Notes under the pieces: generated by a model
What the model saw: only the letters and a program-made list of their open reading frames with translations
Told to the model about the DNA's origin: nothing
The model's database searches: none
Made by a program: the position numbers and the translations under genes
In this document: in pieces, positions 1 through 8,216 of the stretch
Numbering within the stretch: position 1 is the first letter of the stretch
Layout: the number at the start of each line of letters is the position of its first letter
Source of the DNA: Clostridium fungisolvens
Lineage (GTDB): Bacteria; Bacillota; Clostridia; Clostridiales; Clostridiaceae
Reading direction: 5' to 3'
Assembly: GCF_014193895.1 (NCBI RefSeq)
Contig: NZ_BLZR01000001.1
Span: forward strand, 3,286,001-3,350,000
Length of the DNA stretch: 64,000 nucleotides

Positions 1-1896
1 GGTCAAAGTGTAAAGGACAAAAAATTAACTTTGGTTCAGTGTGCATACCTTGCAGGTATGAATCAAGCACCTTCATACTATGATGCATTTTCGCCACAAA
101 ACCAAAAGAACCCTGCATCTTATCGTAATAGAACAAAGACTGTTCTATCTAAGATGTTAGAGAGACAAACAATAACCCAAGCTCAATACGATCAGGCAAT
201 TAAAGATGTTGATGCAGGAAACTTTGGATTCCAACAAAAAACAAGTGTTACTGAGAAAATGAATTTTGAATGGTTCTCAAGACCTGTTATACAACAAGTA
301 AAGAATGATTTGATGCAAAAATATAAATATTCTGAGGCTGAAGCTTCAAAAATGCTGACTAATGGTGGTTTAAAAATATATACTACAATGGACAGAGATC
401 TTCAACAAGCTACCCAACAAATACTTGATGACAGCAATAACTTTAATTTATCAAACAATAAAACCGAATATTATGAATCTGGAAGTTACAAATGGCCTAA
501 ACTTCAAGCTTCTGCTACTATAATGGATTATAAAACTGGCCAAGTTAAAGCTATGGTAGGTGGTAGAGGCAATCAACCTCCTATGAGTATAAACAGAGCC
601 TACAGCACTGCTGGACTTCGTTCAGTAGGTTCTGCAACAAAACCACTTACTGTATACGGACCTGCAATCGACATGAAATTAATGACACCTGCAAGTCCTG
701 AGGAAGATACTCCTTTACCTGAAGAAATAAGCAAAAAATATCCTACTGTCAATGGCAAGCTTTGGAACCCTAAGAATGAAGATGATACTTATAAAGGAAC
801 TATATCTCTTAGAGATGCTCTTAAATACTCAAGGAACCCTGTAGCAGTAAAGATTGAAGACGCTATAGGAACAAATGTAGGACTATCCTATGGTGAAAAG
901 TTTGGTCTTAAATACAACAAGGCATCAAAATCAAGTATAGCAACTCTAGCTTTAGGTCAGTTTAACAATGATCCAAAGGATAGAGACGGTGGAAACAGCT
1001 ATATAATGGCTGCAGCCTATGGAACTTTCGGTAATTCAGGTGTATACACTGAACCGATTTTATATACTACCGTTAAAGATGCTACTGGTAAAGTAATACT
1101 TGATAAGACACCTGAAACCAAAAAGATATTGTCACCTCAATCTGCATATGTGATGTATGATTTGCTAAAAGGCCCTGTTAGCTGGTCCTCTGCTCCAGCA
1201 AAGTTTGGAGATATACCAGTTGCTGGTAAGACAGGTACTACTACTGATAATAAAGATTTATGGTTCTCTGGGTTAACACCTTACTTGTCTGGAGCTGTAT
1301 GGGTAGGTTATGACCAACCAACTACTCTTCATGGTTTTAGTGGATCAGCAGTTTCACCAATTTGGGGTAAAATCATGGCTGTAGCTCATCAGGGATTACA
1401 ATATAAAGAGATCGACACCCCTTCAGGAATTGTGAAGGCTTCGGTTTGTATAGACTCTGGAAAATCCCCTACTGATTTATGCAGCAAAGATTCTAGAGGC
1501 AACAGAGTTGTGCAGGATATATTTATAGATGGCACTCAACCTACAGCACTATGCGATGTTCATGTAACAGCTAAAGTAAATAAAGCTAATGGTAAACTTG
1601 CCACAGACAATACACCTGCTAACTTGATTGAGGAAAGAGTATTTGTTAAGAATTCAACTCAAGCAGGAATAGGCTTACCAACGGAGCAGGATGATACAAA
1701 ACCTGTAATTCCAGCTACAGATAATAATACAAATGAAAATAACACTACCACTAATAACAACAGTGGCGCAACCAATGGAAATACAGGAACAACTAACGGT
1801 TCCAATAATACCAACTCAAATTCTACTAATAACAATACGAATAATAACTCTTGGACTCCAGCTACTGGCAACACTACTGGAAGTTCAAATCACTAA
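1..1896 (+). CDS. Class A penicillin-binding protein (PBP1A type), 5' end outside window
   Basis: Bifunctional peptidoglycan synthase: glycosyltransferase plus DD-transpeptidase, anchored outside the membrane. The frame is open from base 1, so the gene starts upstream; what is present opens in the last part of the glycosyltransferase (GT51) domain. The transpeptidase motifs are all visible: SATK with the nucleophile serine codon at 631-633, SRN at 829-837 and KTG at 1228-1236. The last roughly 60 residues are a low-complexity Asn/Thr/Gly/Ser tail, as in many clostridial PBP1A proteins. The gene ends 16 bp before an insertion sequence that splits its terminator. Identity is firm; the N-terminal membrane segment and most of the glycosyltransferase domain are not visible. 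Confidence 0.95.
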   Translation, partial: GQSVKDKKLTLVQCAYLAGMNQAPSYYDAFSPQNQKNPASYRNRTKTVLSKMLERQTITQAQYDQAIKDVDAGNFGFQQKTSVTEKMNFEWFSRPVIQQVKNDLMQKYKYSEAEASKMLTNGGLKIYTTMDRDLQQATQQILDDSNNFNLSNNKTEYYESGSYKWPKLQASATIMDYKTGQVKAMVGGRGNQPPMSINRAYSTAGLRSVGSATKPLTVYGPAIDMKLMTPASPEEDTPLPEEISKKYPTVNGKLWNPKNEDDTYKGTISLRDALKYSRNPVAVKIEDAIGTNVGLSYGEKFGLKYNKASKSSIATLALGQFNNDPKDRDGGNSYIMAAAYGTFGNSGVYTEPILYTTVKDATGKVILDKTPETKKILSPQSAYVMYDLLKGPVSWSSAPAKFGDIPVAGKTGTTTDNKDLWFSGLTPYLSGAVWVGYDQPTTLHGFSGSAVSPIWGKIMAVAHQGLQYKEIDTPSGIVKASVCIDSGKSPTDLCSKDSRGNRVVQDIFIDGTQPTALCDVHVTAKVNKANGKLATDNTPANLIEERVFVKNSTQAGIGLPTEQDDTKPVIPATDNNTNENNTTTNNNSGATNGNTGTTNGSNNTNSNSTNNNTNNNSWTPATGNTTGSSNH

Positions 1897-1912
1897 AAAA
1901 GGTAGCTCACTT
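1895..1912 (+). terminator. Left arm of a split rho-independent terminator
   Basis: AAAAAAGGTAGCTCA followed by CTT. It pairs with TGAGCTACCTTTTTT at 3355-3369. Joining the two flanks and removing one CTT copy rebuilds the hairpin GGTAGCTCACTTGAGCTACC with an A-run before and a T-run after it, that is, a bidirectional terminator between the PBP gene and the convergent gene at 3368. The arms are now 1.44 kb apart. Confidence 0.85.
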
Positions 1913-1918
1913 TGAAGT

Positions 1919-1964
1919 GCACCCCAAATATTAGACAAAACTAATATTTGGAGGTGCATTTTTT
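1919..1964 (+). promoter_or_regulatory. IS left-end hairpin that buries the orfA ribosome binding site
   Basis: GCACC-CC-AAATATTA (1919-1933) pairs with TAATATTT-GGA-GGTGC (1942-1957) around an 8-base loop and is followed by six T, just before the orfA ATG at 1965. The Shine-Dalgarno GGAGGT (1950-1955) lies inside the stem. Read-through RNA from outside the element would form this hairpin, which could both terminate and block translation. IS elements are known to use such protection; here it is inferred from sequence. Confidence 0.65.
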
Positions 1965-2474
1965 ATGTCTAAACATACTTTAGAAGTTAAACTGAAAGTG
2001 GTGAATGATGTATTAGAAAAAGGTATGTCAGTCAATTCTGTAGCAAAATCACTCCCTACAGCAAAAGTTGTAGTTCAAAGATGGGTTGCGCTTTATGAGA
2101 AATTTGGAGTAGAAGGACTTTCTATGAAGTCTGGAACATATACTGGTGATTTTAAAGTTCATGTTATAGAATATATCCATAAGAATAATTTATCTCTATT
2201 CCAAGGGGCTGTTCATTTTGGGATTCCAAATGGTTCAACCGTAGGTGTTTGGGAACGGATATATCTCGAGTATGGTCCCGAAGCTCTGTATAGAGATAAC
2301 AGAGGGAGGAAGGCAAAAATGAAAAAGGATAAGTTTAAAAAGCCTAATACTGATAACTCACAAAATGAAGATTTAATTGCTGAGGTTCAACGCCTTCGAA
2401 TGGAGAATGAGTACCTAAAAAAATTGAATGCCTTAGTTCAAGCCAGGGAAAAATCAGCGAAAAAGACAAAGTAG
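1965..2474 (+). CDS. IS3-family transposase OrfA
   Basis: DNA-binding component of the transposase, 169 residues. Two helix-turn-helix-like segments cover roughly the first 110 residues, and a leucine-zipper-like stretch (IAEVQRLRMENEYLKKL) lies near the C terminus, as expected for IS150-group OrfA. The ATG sits nine bases after GGAGGT. The stop (2472-2474) overlaps the orfB frame, which is open from 2411, so a -1 frameshift can fuse the two. The A-rich stretch GCG AAA AAG at 2457-2465 is a plausible slippage site. Confidence 0.93.
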   Translation: MSKHTLEVKLKVVNDVLEKGMSVNSVAKSLPTAKVVVQRWVALYEKFGVEGLSMKSGTYTGDFKVHVIEYIHKNNLSLFQGAVHFGIPNGSTVGVWERIYLEYGPEALYRDNRGRKAKMKKDKFKKPNTDNSQNEDLIAEVQRLRMENEYLKKLNALVQAREKSAKKTK

Positions 2475-3319
2475 TTGTTATTAGAGAATTAAGGCATAAA
2501 TATAAGTTAGCTGATTTATTAGAAATTGCAAACATTCCTCGCAGCACGTTCTACTATCGTATAAAAAGCATGGAGAAATCTGATAAATACGATGTTGTTA
2601 AGTCCTGTATCGTCCAGATTTTCCATGAGAATAAAGGTAGATATGGATACAGGAGAATTACTTTAGAACTGCACAATAGAGGATATATTGTAAATCATAA
2701 AACTGTTCAAAGACTGATGAAGCAGTTATGTTTAAAGTGTATGGTTCGTATTAAGAAGTACAGGTCATACCGAGGCAAAATCGGCAAGATTGCCCCAAAC
2801 TTGTTATCGCGTAACTTCAAAGCTAATAGACCTAATGAGAAGTGGGTTACTGACGTGACCGAATTCGCTGTCTTTGGAAAAAAGCTATATCTTTCGCCAA
2901 TCCTTGACTTGTACAACGGAGAAATAATAAGTTATAACTTATCCGAAAGGCCTACATTTCATCAAACAGTTGATATGCTTAAAAAGGCCTTTGAGAAGAT
3001 TCCTGATGACATAGAATTGATACTACACTCAGATCAGGGATGGCAATATCAAATGAATAAATATCAAAAGATGCTAAAGGAAAAAGGTATTAAGCAAAGT
3101 ATGTCGCGAAAAGGTAACTGTCTTGATAACTCAGTTATGGAAAACTTCTTTGGATTACTGAAAACAGAGTTGCTATATCTACAGGAATTTGAAAGTATAG
3201 ATCACTTTATAGAAGAGTTAGTATCTTATATAGATTATTATAATAATAATCGTATTAAGATAAAATTAAAAGGACTGAGTCCTGTTCAATACAGGATTCA
3301 GTCTCTAAAAATAGCTTAA
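2459..3319 (+). CDS. IS3-family transposase OrfB, DDE integrase, made by -1 frameshift
   Basis: Catalytic part of the transposase (rve domain). The frame is open from 2411, directly after a TGA at 2408-2410, so the natural product is an OrfAB fusion rather than a protein starting at the ATG at 2570. The acidic triad is complete: Asp codon 2852-2854, Asp codon 3032-3034, Glu codon 3140-3142. The second Asp and the Glu are 35 residues apart, the classic DD(35)E spacing. The start given is the candidate slip region; the exact shift base is not certain. Confidence 0.93.
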   Translation, partial: EKDKVVVIRELRHKYKLADLLEIANIPRSTFYYRIKSMEKSDKYDVVKSCIVQIFHENKGRYGYRRITLELHNRGYIVNHKTVQRLMKQLCLKCMVRIKKYRSYRGKIGKIAPNLLSRNFKANRPNEKWVTDVTEFAVFGKKLYLSPILDLYNGEIISYNLSERPTFHQTVDMLKKAFEKIPDDIELILHSDQGWQYQMNKYQKMLKEKGIKQSMSRKGNCLDNSVMENFFGLLKTELLYLQEFESIDHFIEELVSYIDYYNNNRIKIKLKGLSPVQYRIQSLKIA

Positions 3320-3352
3320 TTAATATTTGTCTAAAATTATGGGGTCAGTTCA

Positions 3353-3370
3353 CTTGAGCTACCTTTTTTA
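3353..3370 (-). terminator. Right arm of the split terminator
   Basis: CTT target copy followed by the rest of TGAGCTACC and a T-run. It overlaps the stop (TAA, complement of 3368-3370) of the leftward gene, so the original hairpin served both convergent genes. See 1895-1912. Confidence 0.8.
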
Positions 3371-3766
3371 CATCATTCTTTGAAAAGCAATTTCCTTTTC
3401 TAAGCATTTATTATCTATATCAATATTTATCCTATATATTTTAGGACATCCTACTTCTCTCCACTTTTTCATATATTTCGCATTAGCTTCTGTTTCATAG
3501 TAATAACATTCATCATACTCATCAGAAAATTCTAAAAAACTATTTATACTTTTCTTATGTATTTTCAACAAATTCTTATCTAAATTATTTACTATTATAG
3601 CGAGGTATTTCAACGGAATAACATAAGGATACATACTCTTTCCCTTTAGCTTTTTGCTATCCAACAAACATCTTTTCACTATGGAATTTTCTTTAAATTC
3701 ATCTTTTATATGCGCTCTCAGAATTAAGTTTCCGGTTCTATTTTTTTCTATTTTAATTCCAATCAT
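3368..3766 (-). CDS. Hypothetical protein, about 132 residues
   Basis: Not recognised. A basic, soluble-looking protein with no membrane segment and no clear motif; its C-terminal half is rich in charged and aromatic residues (DEYDECYYYETEA). The start chosen is the fourth in-frame ATG, because AGAAGGA lies eight bases upstream of it; the reading frame extends to 3799. It lies 12-45 bp downstream of the DUF2721 gene and may be co-transcribed with it. Its stop touches the bidirectional terminator broken by the IS element. Confidence 0.65.
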   Translation of the reverse strand: MIGIKIEKNRTGNLILRAHIKDEFKENSIVKRCLLDSKKLKGKSMYPYVIPLKYLAIIVNNLDKNLLKIHKKSINSFLEFSDEYDECYYYETEANAKYMKKWREVGCPKIYRINIDIDNKCLEKEIAFQRMM

Positions 3767-3811
3767 TATATTCATCCTTCTCATTTGTAAAAGTGACATT
3801 TCATTTAAGCT

Positions 3812-4237
3812 CTATTCAGTTTTATTTTTATCATCTATTTTATTACTCATCTCAGTCAAATCTTCCAATTGGTATACTATAGCATTTACTGATATCTGTA
3901 GTTCTAACAGTGAAAGCAGTAATGATATTAGAAGCGCCACCAAGCTTATGCCAAAAGTTATCTGCCCTATAACTTGTTTATTTAAAAATAATGCTAACAT
4001 CGATAAAACACATAAAAAGAAACTAAATACCCCCATAGTTTGCATGTATTTAATAAGTCTTACCCTTTTATTTAGATTCTTCATTTGTGCTAAAATTCGC
4101 CTTTCTGGTGTCTTTCTATACTGTAGGTCTAGTTGTCTAAGCAGTTGGGCTAATGTAGCAAACCTGCTAGTATAGGCAGATATAAGAAGAGAAATCGCTG
4201 TAAAAAGTAATGCTGGTGTTGTAAGTTCAAGCTTCAA
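3812..4237 (-). CDS. DUF2721 family membrane protein
   Basis: Short integral membrane protein of unknown function, 141 residues from the chosen start. The N-terminal segment LTTPALLFTAISLLISAYTSRF is the family hallmark, followed by a basic region with RKTPERR and two long hydrophobic helices near the C terminus. The start is a TTG preceded by AGGAGGG at 4241-4247; the longer frame to 4300 adds residues with no family resemblance and no ribosome binding site. Confidence 0.8.
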   Translation of the reverse strand: MKLELTTPALLFTAISLLISAYTSRFATLAQLLRQLDLQYRKTPERRILAQMKNLNKRVRLIKYMQTMGVFSFFLCVLSMLALFLNKQVIGQITFGISLVALLISLLLSLLELQISVNAIVYQLEDLTEMSNKIDDKNKTE

Positions 4238-4344
4238 AATATCCCTCCTAAAAATAAATTGGCTACAGAATGTTACTCTATTATTTAAGATTACTAACAC
4301 ACTATAGTCATCAAATATACCTTTAAGTGTTTCTCTAATATCTT

Positions 4345-5436
4345 CTACTTATTTTCCATATGATTTATTATTTCCACTACCTTTTCTTCACCTAACAGCT
4401 TTTTTATCGCATTAATGCAAATATCTAAACTACTCATTATACTTGATCCTATCATTACTCTTCCGTTATCAACCATTGATTTGTTAACAATCTTAACCTT
4501 CGGACAGATCTCTTGAATTTTGTTTCTTAACTTAGAGTGCACAGCTATAGGCATATCGCTTATCAAATTCGACTTTGCAAGTAACATTATACCAGAATCT
4601 ATTACTAAAACCATCTCACATTCATAATAGCATCTCTTCAAAAAATCACTTATTTTTTCATTATTCAAAATATCTTCGTTATATTTTCCACTTGGTATAA
4701 TAAGTATGTTTGGGCAGTCAATTTGAGAAAGAGCTGAGTTCGCAGAAAGCTTAAAACCACTAGAAGTTTCTACCATCCCTTCCTCTATTCCAATTGTATT
4801 AACATAGAATATATTTTTGTCATGTATTTTATTAGCTAAAGAAAATATCTCAATCGGTCCACTTATACTTAGTAGATCTGCACCTTCTAAGACCATGATT
4901 GATACATTTTTATTTTCACAGTTCTCTTCTACAAGAAATTTTTCTTTTGTTAATTTAAAAGTTATATCATTTCCATGCCTTGCAACAGCTTCAAAGCCTA
5001 ACTTTAAAAAAGATTCCTGAGATTTCTTGTTTGAAACTGTATCCATAATAACAAGACCACCAAACTCATAGAAAAAATACTCTAAAATAAGTTTTGTAGC
5101 TTCAGCTCCATAGCCTTGTCCCCTATGACTTGACTCTACCTTTAGATTAAATCTAGCAATTTTTGTTGCTGAGTCATAACCATGAAAGCTTACCTCCCCC
5201 ACTGGTATATCTTCCTTATTAAAAATTAAGCAGTAAAAATTTTTTCCATCTGTAGGCATGACCATTTTCTTATAAAAATTTCCCCATTTATCTTCTTGGA
5301 ATGCAAACACTCCCCCTACATCCTTCATGGTTTCATAATCACACCATAACTTCTTTACATAATTTAATTCTTCAAACTTTGGTTGCTTTATATAAACTAA
5401 TTTTCCATCTCTTCTATATAAATCACTAATCTTCAT
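4345..5436 (-). CDS. Fusion of GNAT acetyltransferase and DJ-1/PfpI-like domain
   Basis: A two-domain protein of 363 residues. Residues about 10-165 are a RimJ/RimL-type GNAT N-acetyltransferase with the acetyl-CoA loop HRGQGYGAEATK and the C-terminal motif SFLKLGF. Residues about 175-360 resemble the DJ-1/PfpI (GATase1-like) domain found at the N terminus of AraC-type regulators, ending in MVDNGRVMIGSS and a LLGEEKVVEII helix. At the nucleophile elbow, where family members have a cysteine followed by Thr-Gly, this protein reads IDSGIMLLA, so the catalytic cysteine is absent. The second domain may therefore sense a ligand rather than catalyse. Substrate unknown. Confidence 0.8.
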   Translation of the reverse strand: MKISDLYRRDGKLVYIKQPKFEELNYVKKLWCDYETMKDVGGVFAFQEDKWGNFYKKMVMPTDGKNFYCLIFNKEDIPVGEVSFHGYDSATKIARFNLKVESSHRGQGYGAEATKLILEYFFYEFGGLVIMDTVSNKKSQESFLKLGFEAVARHGNDITFKLTKEKFLVEENCENKNVSIMVLEGADLLSISGPIEIFSLANKIHDKNIFYVNTIGIEEGMVETSSGFKLSANSALSQIDCPNILIIPSGKYNEDILNNEKISDFLKRCYYECEMVLVIDSGIMLLAKSNLISDMPIAVHSKLRNKIQEICPKVKIVNKSMVDNGRVMIGSSIMSSLDICINAIKKLLGEEKVVEIINHMENK

Positions 5437-5656
5437 AAAAAATCACCCAATTTCCATATTTAAAACTTATATTTCTAATATTTTCATAAATTAATTATAT
5501 CTCAATACTACTACTTTTTATATAAGAATCTTTTCATCGCTAACATTATTTTAGCTAAAAGATTGATAACCACTTAATTTCAACACAGTGCTTTAATAGC
5601 CCTATTTTACCTTCATTCTGAAAAATAAACAAATTTTACTTTTTTTCTTAAAAGTA

Positions 5657-5685
5657 TTGATTTAGTTAGTAAAAATTAATATAAT
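5657..5685 (+). promoter_or_regulatory. Sigma-A type promoter of the polyamine transport operon
   Basis: TTGATT at 5657-5662, a 17-base spacer and TATAAT at 5680-5685. Transcription would start near 5692, at the edge of the operator-like repeats, about 80 bases before the regulator gene. The rest of the gap from 5437 is AT-rich with nothing else recognised apart from a short repeat noted in the findings. Confidence 0.75.
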
Positions 5686-5692
5686 AACCTTG

Positions 5693-5727
5693 TTTGTTTA
5701 GTAATTATAAACAATTTGTTTAGTAAT
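5693..5727 (+). promoter_or_regulatory. Probable operator: three TTGTTTA half-sites
   Basis: TTGTTTA at 5694-5700, its reverse complement TAAACAA at 5708-5714, and TTGTTTA again at 5716-5722. The 13-mer TTTGTTTAGTAAT occurs twice exactly 22 bases apart, which is two helical turns. The array starts at the predicted transcription start, a natural site for autorepression by the XRE-cupin protein encoded next. Confidence 0.6.
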
Positions 5728-5774
5728 ACGTATGTGTAATTTTTTACCTATTATAAAAATGGAGGATATGCATA

Positions 5775-6314
5775 ATGCAAATTGGAGAAAAGATTCGAAG
5801 ATTAAGAATTGAAAAGCAACTCACACAAGAAGAACTTGCAAATAGATGTGAACTATCAAAAGGTTTTATATCTCAGCTGGAAAATGACCTAACGTCCCCT
5901 TCAATTGCGACGCTAATGGATATTCTTGAAATTCTCGGGACAAATCTAACAGAATTTTTCAGTGATGATTCAAATGAAAAAATCACCTTTACATATGATG
6001 ACATGTTTGAAACTGAAAGTGAAGAACTGAAGTATAAGCTTATGTGGCTAGTTCCAAATGCACAGAAAAATGCAATGGAACCAATAATGATTACTCTTAA
6101 TCCAGGTGGACGATATGTAGAAGAAGAACCCCATGAAGGAGAAGAATTTGGTTTTGTTTTATGTGGAACTATTAATCTTCACCTTGGTGACAGAAAAGTA
6201 AAGTTAAAAAAGGGGGAGAGTTTTTACTTCAAACCTAAGGCAAATCATTTCATCTCAAATTGTGGTAAAACAGAGGCTAAGGTTATTTGGGTAAGTACTC
6301 CTCCTTCATTCTAA
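5775..6314 (+). CDS. XRE-cupin transcriptional regulator of the polyamine transport operon
   Basis: DNA-binding regulator, 179 residues. Residues about 5-60 are an XRE helix-turn-helix (LTQEELANRCELSKGFISQLE); residues about 110-178 form a cupin_2 barrel with HEGEEFGFVLCG and KANHFISNC. This layout matches regulators such as PuuR, in which the cupin senses a small metabolite. The gene is first in an operon whose next gene, potA, starts about 20 bp downstream, so polyamine-responsive control of uptake is the likely role. The ligand itself is inferred from context. Confidence 0.9.
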   Translation: MQIGEKIRRLRIEKQLTQEELANRCELSKGFISQLENDLTSPSIATLMDILEILGTNLTEFFSDDSNEKITFTYDDMFETESEELKYKLMWLVPNAQKNAMEPIMITLNPGGRYVEEEPHEGEEFGFVLCGTINLHLGDRKVKLKKGESFYFKPKANHFISNCGKTEAKVIWVSTPPSF

Positions 6315-6333
6315 TATAAGAGAGGTGTTTATT

Positions 6334-7380
6334 TTGGATGATAACATTATTGAAATTAAAAATGTGTCGAAAAGCTTCAATAACATAAAAATAATTGATG
6401 ATTTAAATCTATGTATTAAAAAAAATGAATTTTTGACCCTTCTCGGGCCAAGTGGTTGTGGCAAGACAACTACTCTAAAAATGTTGGCGGGTTTTGAAAG
6501 TGTTGATATTGGAACAATTTGTTTTGAAGGAAGTGATATTAATAATATCCCGCCTTATAACAGACAGATCAATACTGTATTTCAAAACTACGCTCTATTC
6601 CCTCATCTAAATGTTTATGACAATATTGCTTTTGGTCTTAAGATAAAAAAACTTTCTAAATCTACCATTAAACACAAGATTACATCAATTTTGAAGTTGG
6701 TTGCTTTGGAAGGTTTTGAAAAAAGAGACGTAGATTCTCTCAGCGGTGGCCAACAACAGCGAGTAGCAATTGCTAGAGCTTTAGTGAATGAGCCAAAAGT
6801 ACTACTATTAGACGAACCCCTTGGAGCTTTGGATCTTAAACTCAGAAAAGAAATGCAGTTGGAATTAAAAAACATACAACAAAAACTAGGTATCACTTTT
6901 GTTTTTGTAACCCATGATCAAGAAGAAGCACTTACCATGTCTGATACTATTGTCGTCATGGATAAAGGAATCGTGCAGCAGATGGGAACACCTGAAGATA
7001 TATATAATGAACCAATAAATTCATTTGTAGCTAAGTTTATCGGAGAAAGCAATATAATTGATGGAGTTATGTTAAAAGATTATAGAGTTAAGTTTTGTGA
7101 TAGCGAATTTGAATGTGTGGACAAAGGTTTTTCAAGTAATGAGAATGTTGATGTTGTTATAAGACCAGAAGATATAAAGATAGTTGATTCTGAAAAAGGA
7201 ATGCTTAAAGGAGAAATCACATCAGTTATTTTTAAAGGAGTTCATTATGAGCTGGAAGTTCTAGAACATGATAGAAAATGGCTGATACACAATACAAAAA
7301 GTGCCCCAATTGGCTCAATGATTGGTCTAAGTATTCATCCTGAAGATATACATATAATGAAAAAAAGGATAACTACATAG
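6334..7380 (+). CDS. potA: Spermidine/putrescine ABC transporter ATP-binding protein
   Basis: Energises polyamine import. The 348-residue ATPase has Walker A GPSGCGKTT (residues 38-46), Q-loop QNYALFPHL, signature LSGGQQQRVAIARAL, Walker B VLLLDEPLGALD and the switch histidine in VTHDQEEAL. A TOBE-type C-terminal domain follows from about residue 235. The start taken is TTG at 6334, six bases after AGAGGTG; a GTG at 6325 lies within that ribosome binding site. It overlaps the potB start by one base. Confidence 0.96.
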   Translation: MDDNIIEIKNVSKSFNNIKIIDDLNLCIKKNEFLTLLGPSGCGKTTTLKMLAGFESVDIGTICFEGSDINNIPPYNRQINTVFQNYALFPHLNVYDNIAFGLKIKKLSKSTIKHKITSILKLVALEGFEKRDVDSLSGGQQQRVAIARALVNEPKVLLLDEPLGALDLKLRKEMQLELKNIQQKLGITFVFVTHDQEEALTMSDTIVVMDKGIVQQMGTPEDIYNEPINSFVAKFIGESNIIDGVMLKDYRVKFCDSEFECVDKGFSSNENVDVVIRPEDIKIVDSEKGMLKGEITSVIFKGVHYELEVLEHDRKWLIHNTKSAPIGSMIGLSIHPEDIHIMKKRITT

Positions 7381-8216
7381 TGAAAAAGCGTTCCTATGCT
7401 GCTTACCCATATTTTATTTGGAGTGTACTTTTTATTGTAATCCCCCTTTTTATGGTCTTATTCTTTAGTTTCACAAAAAAGGTTGACGGTTCATTTATAT
7501 TTTCTATGGACAACTATCACAAACTTATTAATCCAATATATTTAAAGGTTTTTTGGAGATCAATTTATCTTGCTTTCATTTCTACTTTACTATGTCTTGT
7601 AATAGGATATCCTGCTGCCTACTTTATTTCAAAAATAAACTTAAAAAGAAGAAATCTATTCATACTACTATTTATTTTACCAATGTGGATGAATTTCCTT
7701 CTAAGAACATATGCTTGGATGTCCATACTAGGAAAAAATGGGTTTATAAACACCCTATTAATTAAGATAGGTCTACCATCTATAACTTTATTATATACTG
7801 ATGCAGCAGTACTTTTGGGCATGGTGTACAATTTCCTTCCTTATATGGTACTTCCAATATACACTGTAATCATAAAAATAGATGAAAACCTTATAAACGC
7901 AGCACATGATTTAGGTGCAAATAAAACTCAAGTTTTTGGAAAGGTAATATTTCCACTTACTGTACCAGGGGTTATATCAGGGATAACAATGGTATTTATG
8001 CCTGCAGTAACAACCTTTGTAATTTCAAGACTTCTTGGCGGTGGTCAGTATATGCTTCTAGGAAATCTTATCGAACAGCAATTTACAAATATAGGAGATT
8101 GGAATTTTGGTTCAGCTATTTCTATATTTATGATGCTTATAATATTACTATCTATGGCCATTATGACTAAATTTGATGGAGATGAAAGTAAAGAAGGTGG
8201 TGGACAAGTATGGTAA
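7380..8216 (+). CDS. potB: Spermidine/putrescine ABC transporter permease
   Basis: Inner-membrane permease of 278 residues with about six transmembrane helices and the EAA-type loop (AAHDLGANKTQVFGKVIFPLTVPG) that docks with PotA. The GTG start overlaps the potA stop (TAGTG), with AAGGA nine bases upstream. The end overlaps potC by 7 bp. Tight overlaps throughout imply translational coupling. Confidence 0.95.
   Translation: MKKRSYAAYPYFIWSVLFIVIPLFMVLFFSFTKKVDGSFIFSMDNYHKLINPIYLKVFWRSIYLAFISTLLCLVIGYPAAYFISKINLKRRNLFILLFILPMWMNFLLRTYAWMSILGKNGFINTLLIKIGLPSITLLYTDAAVLLGMVYNFLPYMVLPIYTVIIKIDENLINAAHDLGANKTQVFGKVIFPLTVPGVISGITMVFMPAVTTFVISRLLGGGQYMLLGNLIEQQFTNIGDWNFGSAISIFMMLIILLSMAIMTKFDGDESKEGGGQVW

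Larger units (their letters stand above)
1913..3352 (+). mobile_element. IS3-family insertion sequence (IS150-like), complete
   Basis: A 1440-bp element bounded by imperfect inverted repeats. The left end begins TGAAGTGCACCCC and the right end, read inward, begins TGAACTGACCCC; both continue to a shared TTAGACAAA. The ends are TG...CA as usual for IS3, and CTT is duplicated on each side (1910-1912 and 3353-3355), a 3-bp target duplication. It carries orfA and a -1-phased orfB with an intact DDE triad, so it looks transposition competent. The group assignment is inferred from ORF layout, not from a database match. Confidence 0.95.

Noticed and set aside
2408..2570. Apparent broken transposase (two frames)
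   Set aside because: The -1 phase, the overlap from 2411 to 2474 and the A-rich slip site are the normal IS3 arrangement, and the DDE triad is intact. Not decay.
3368..4237. Toxin-antitoxin pair
   Set aside because: The two small genes are adjacent, but the upstream one is a DUF2721 membrane protein and the other shows no toxin or antitoxin motif.
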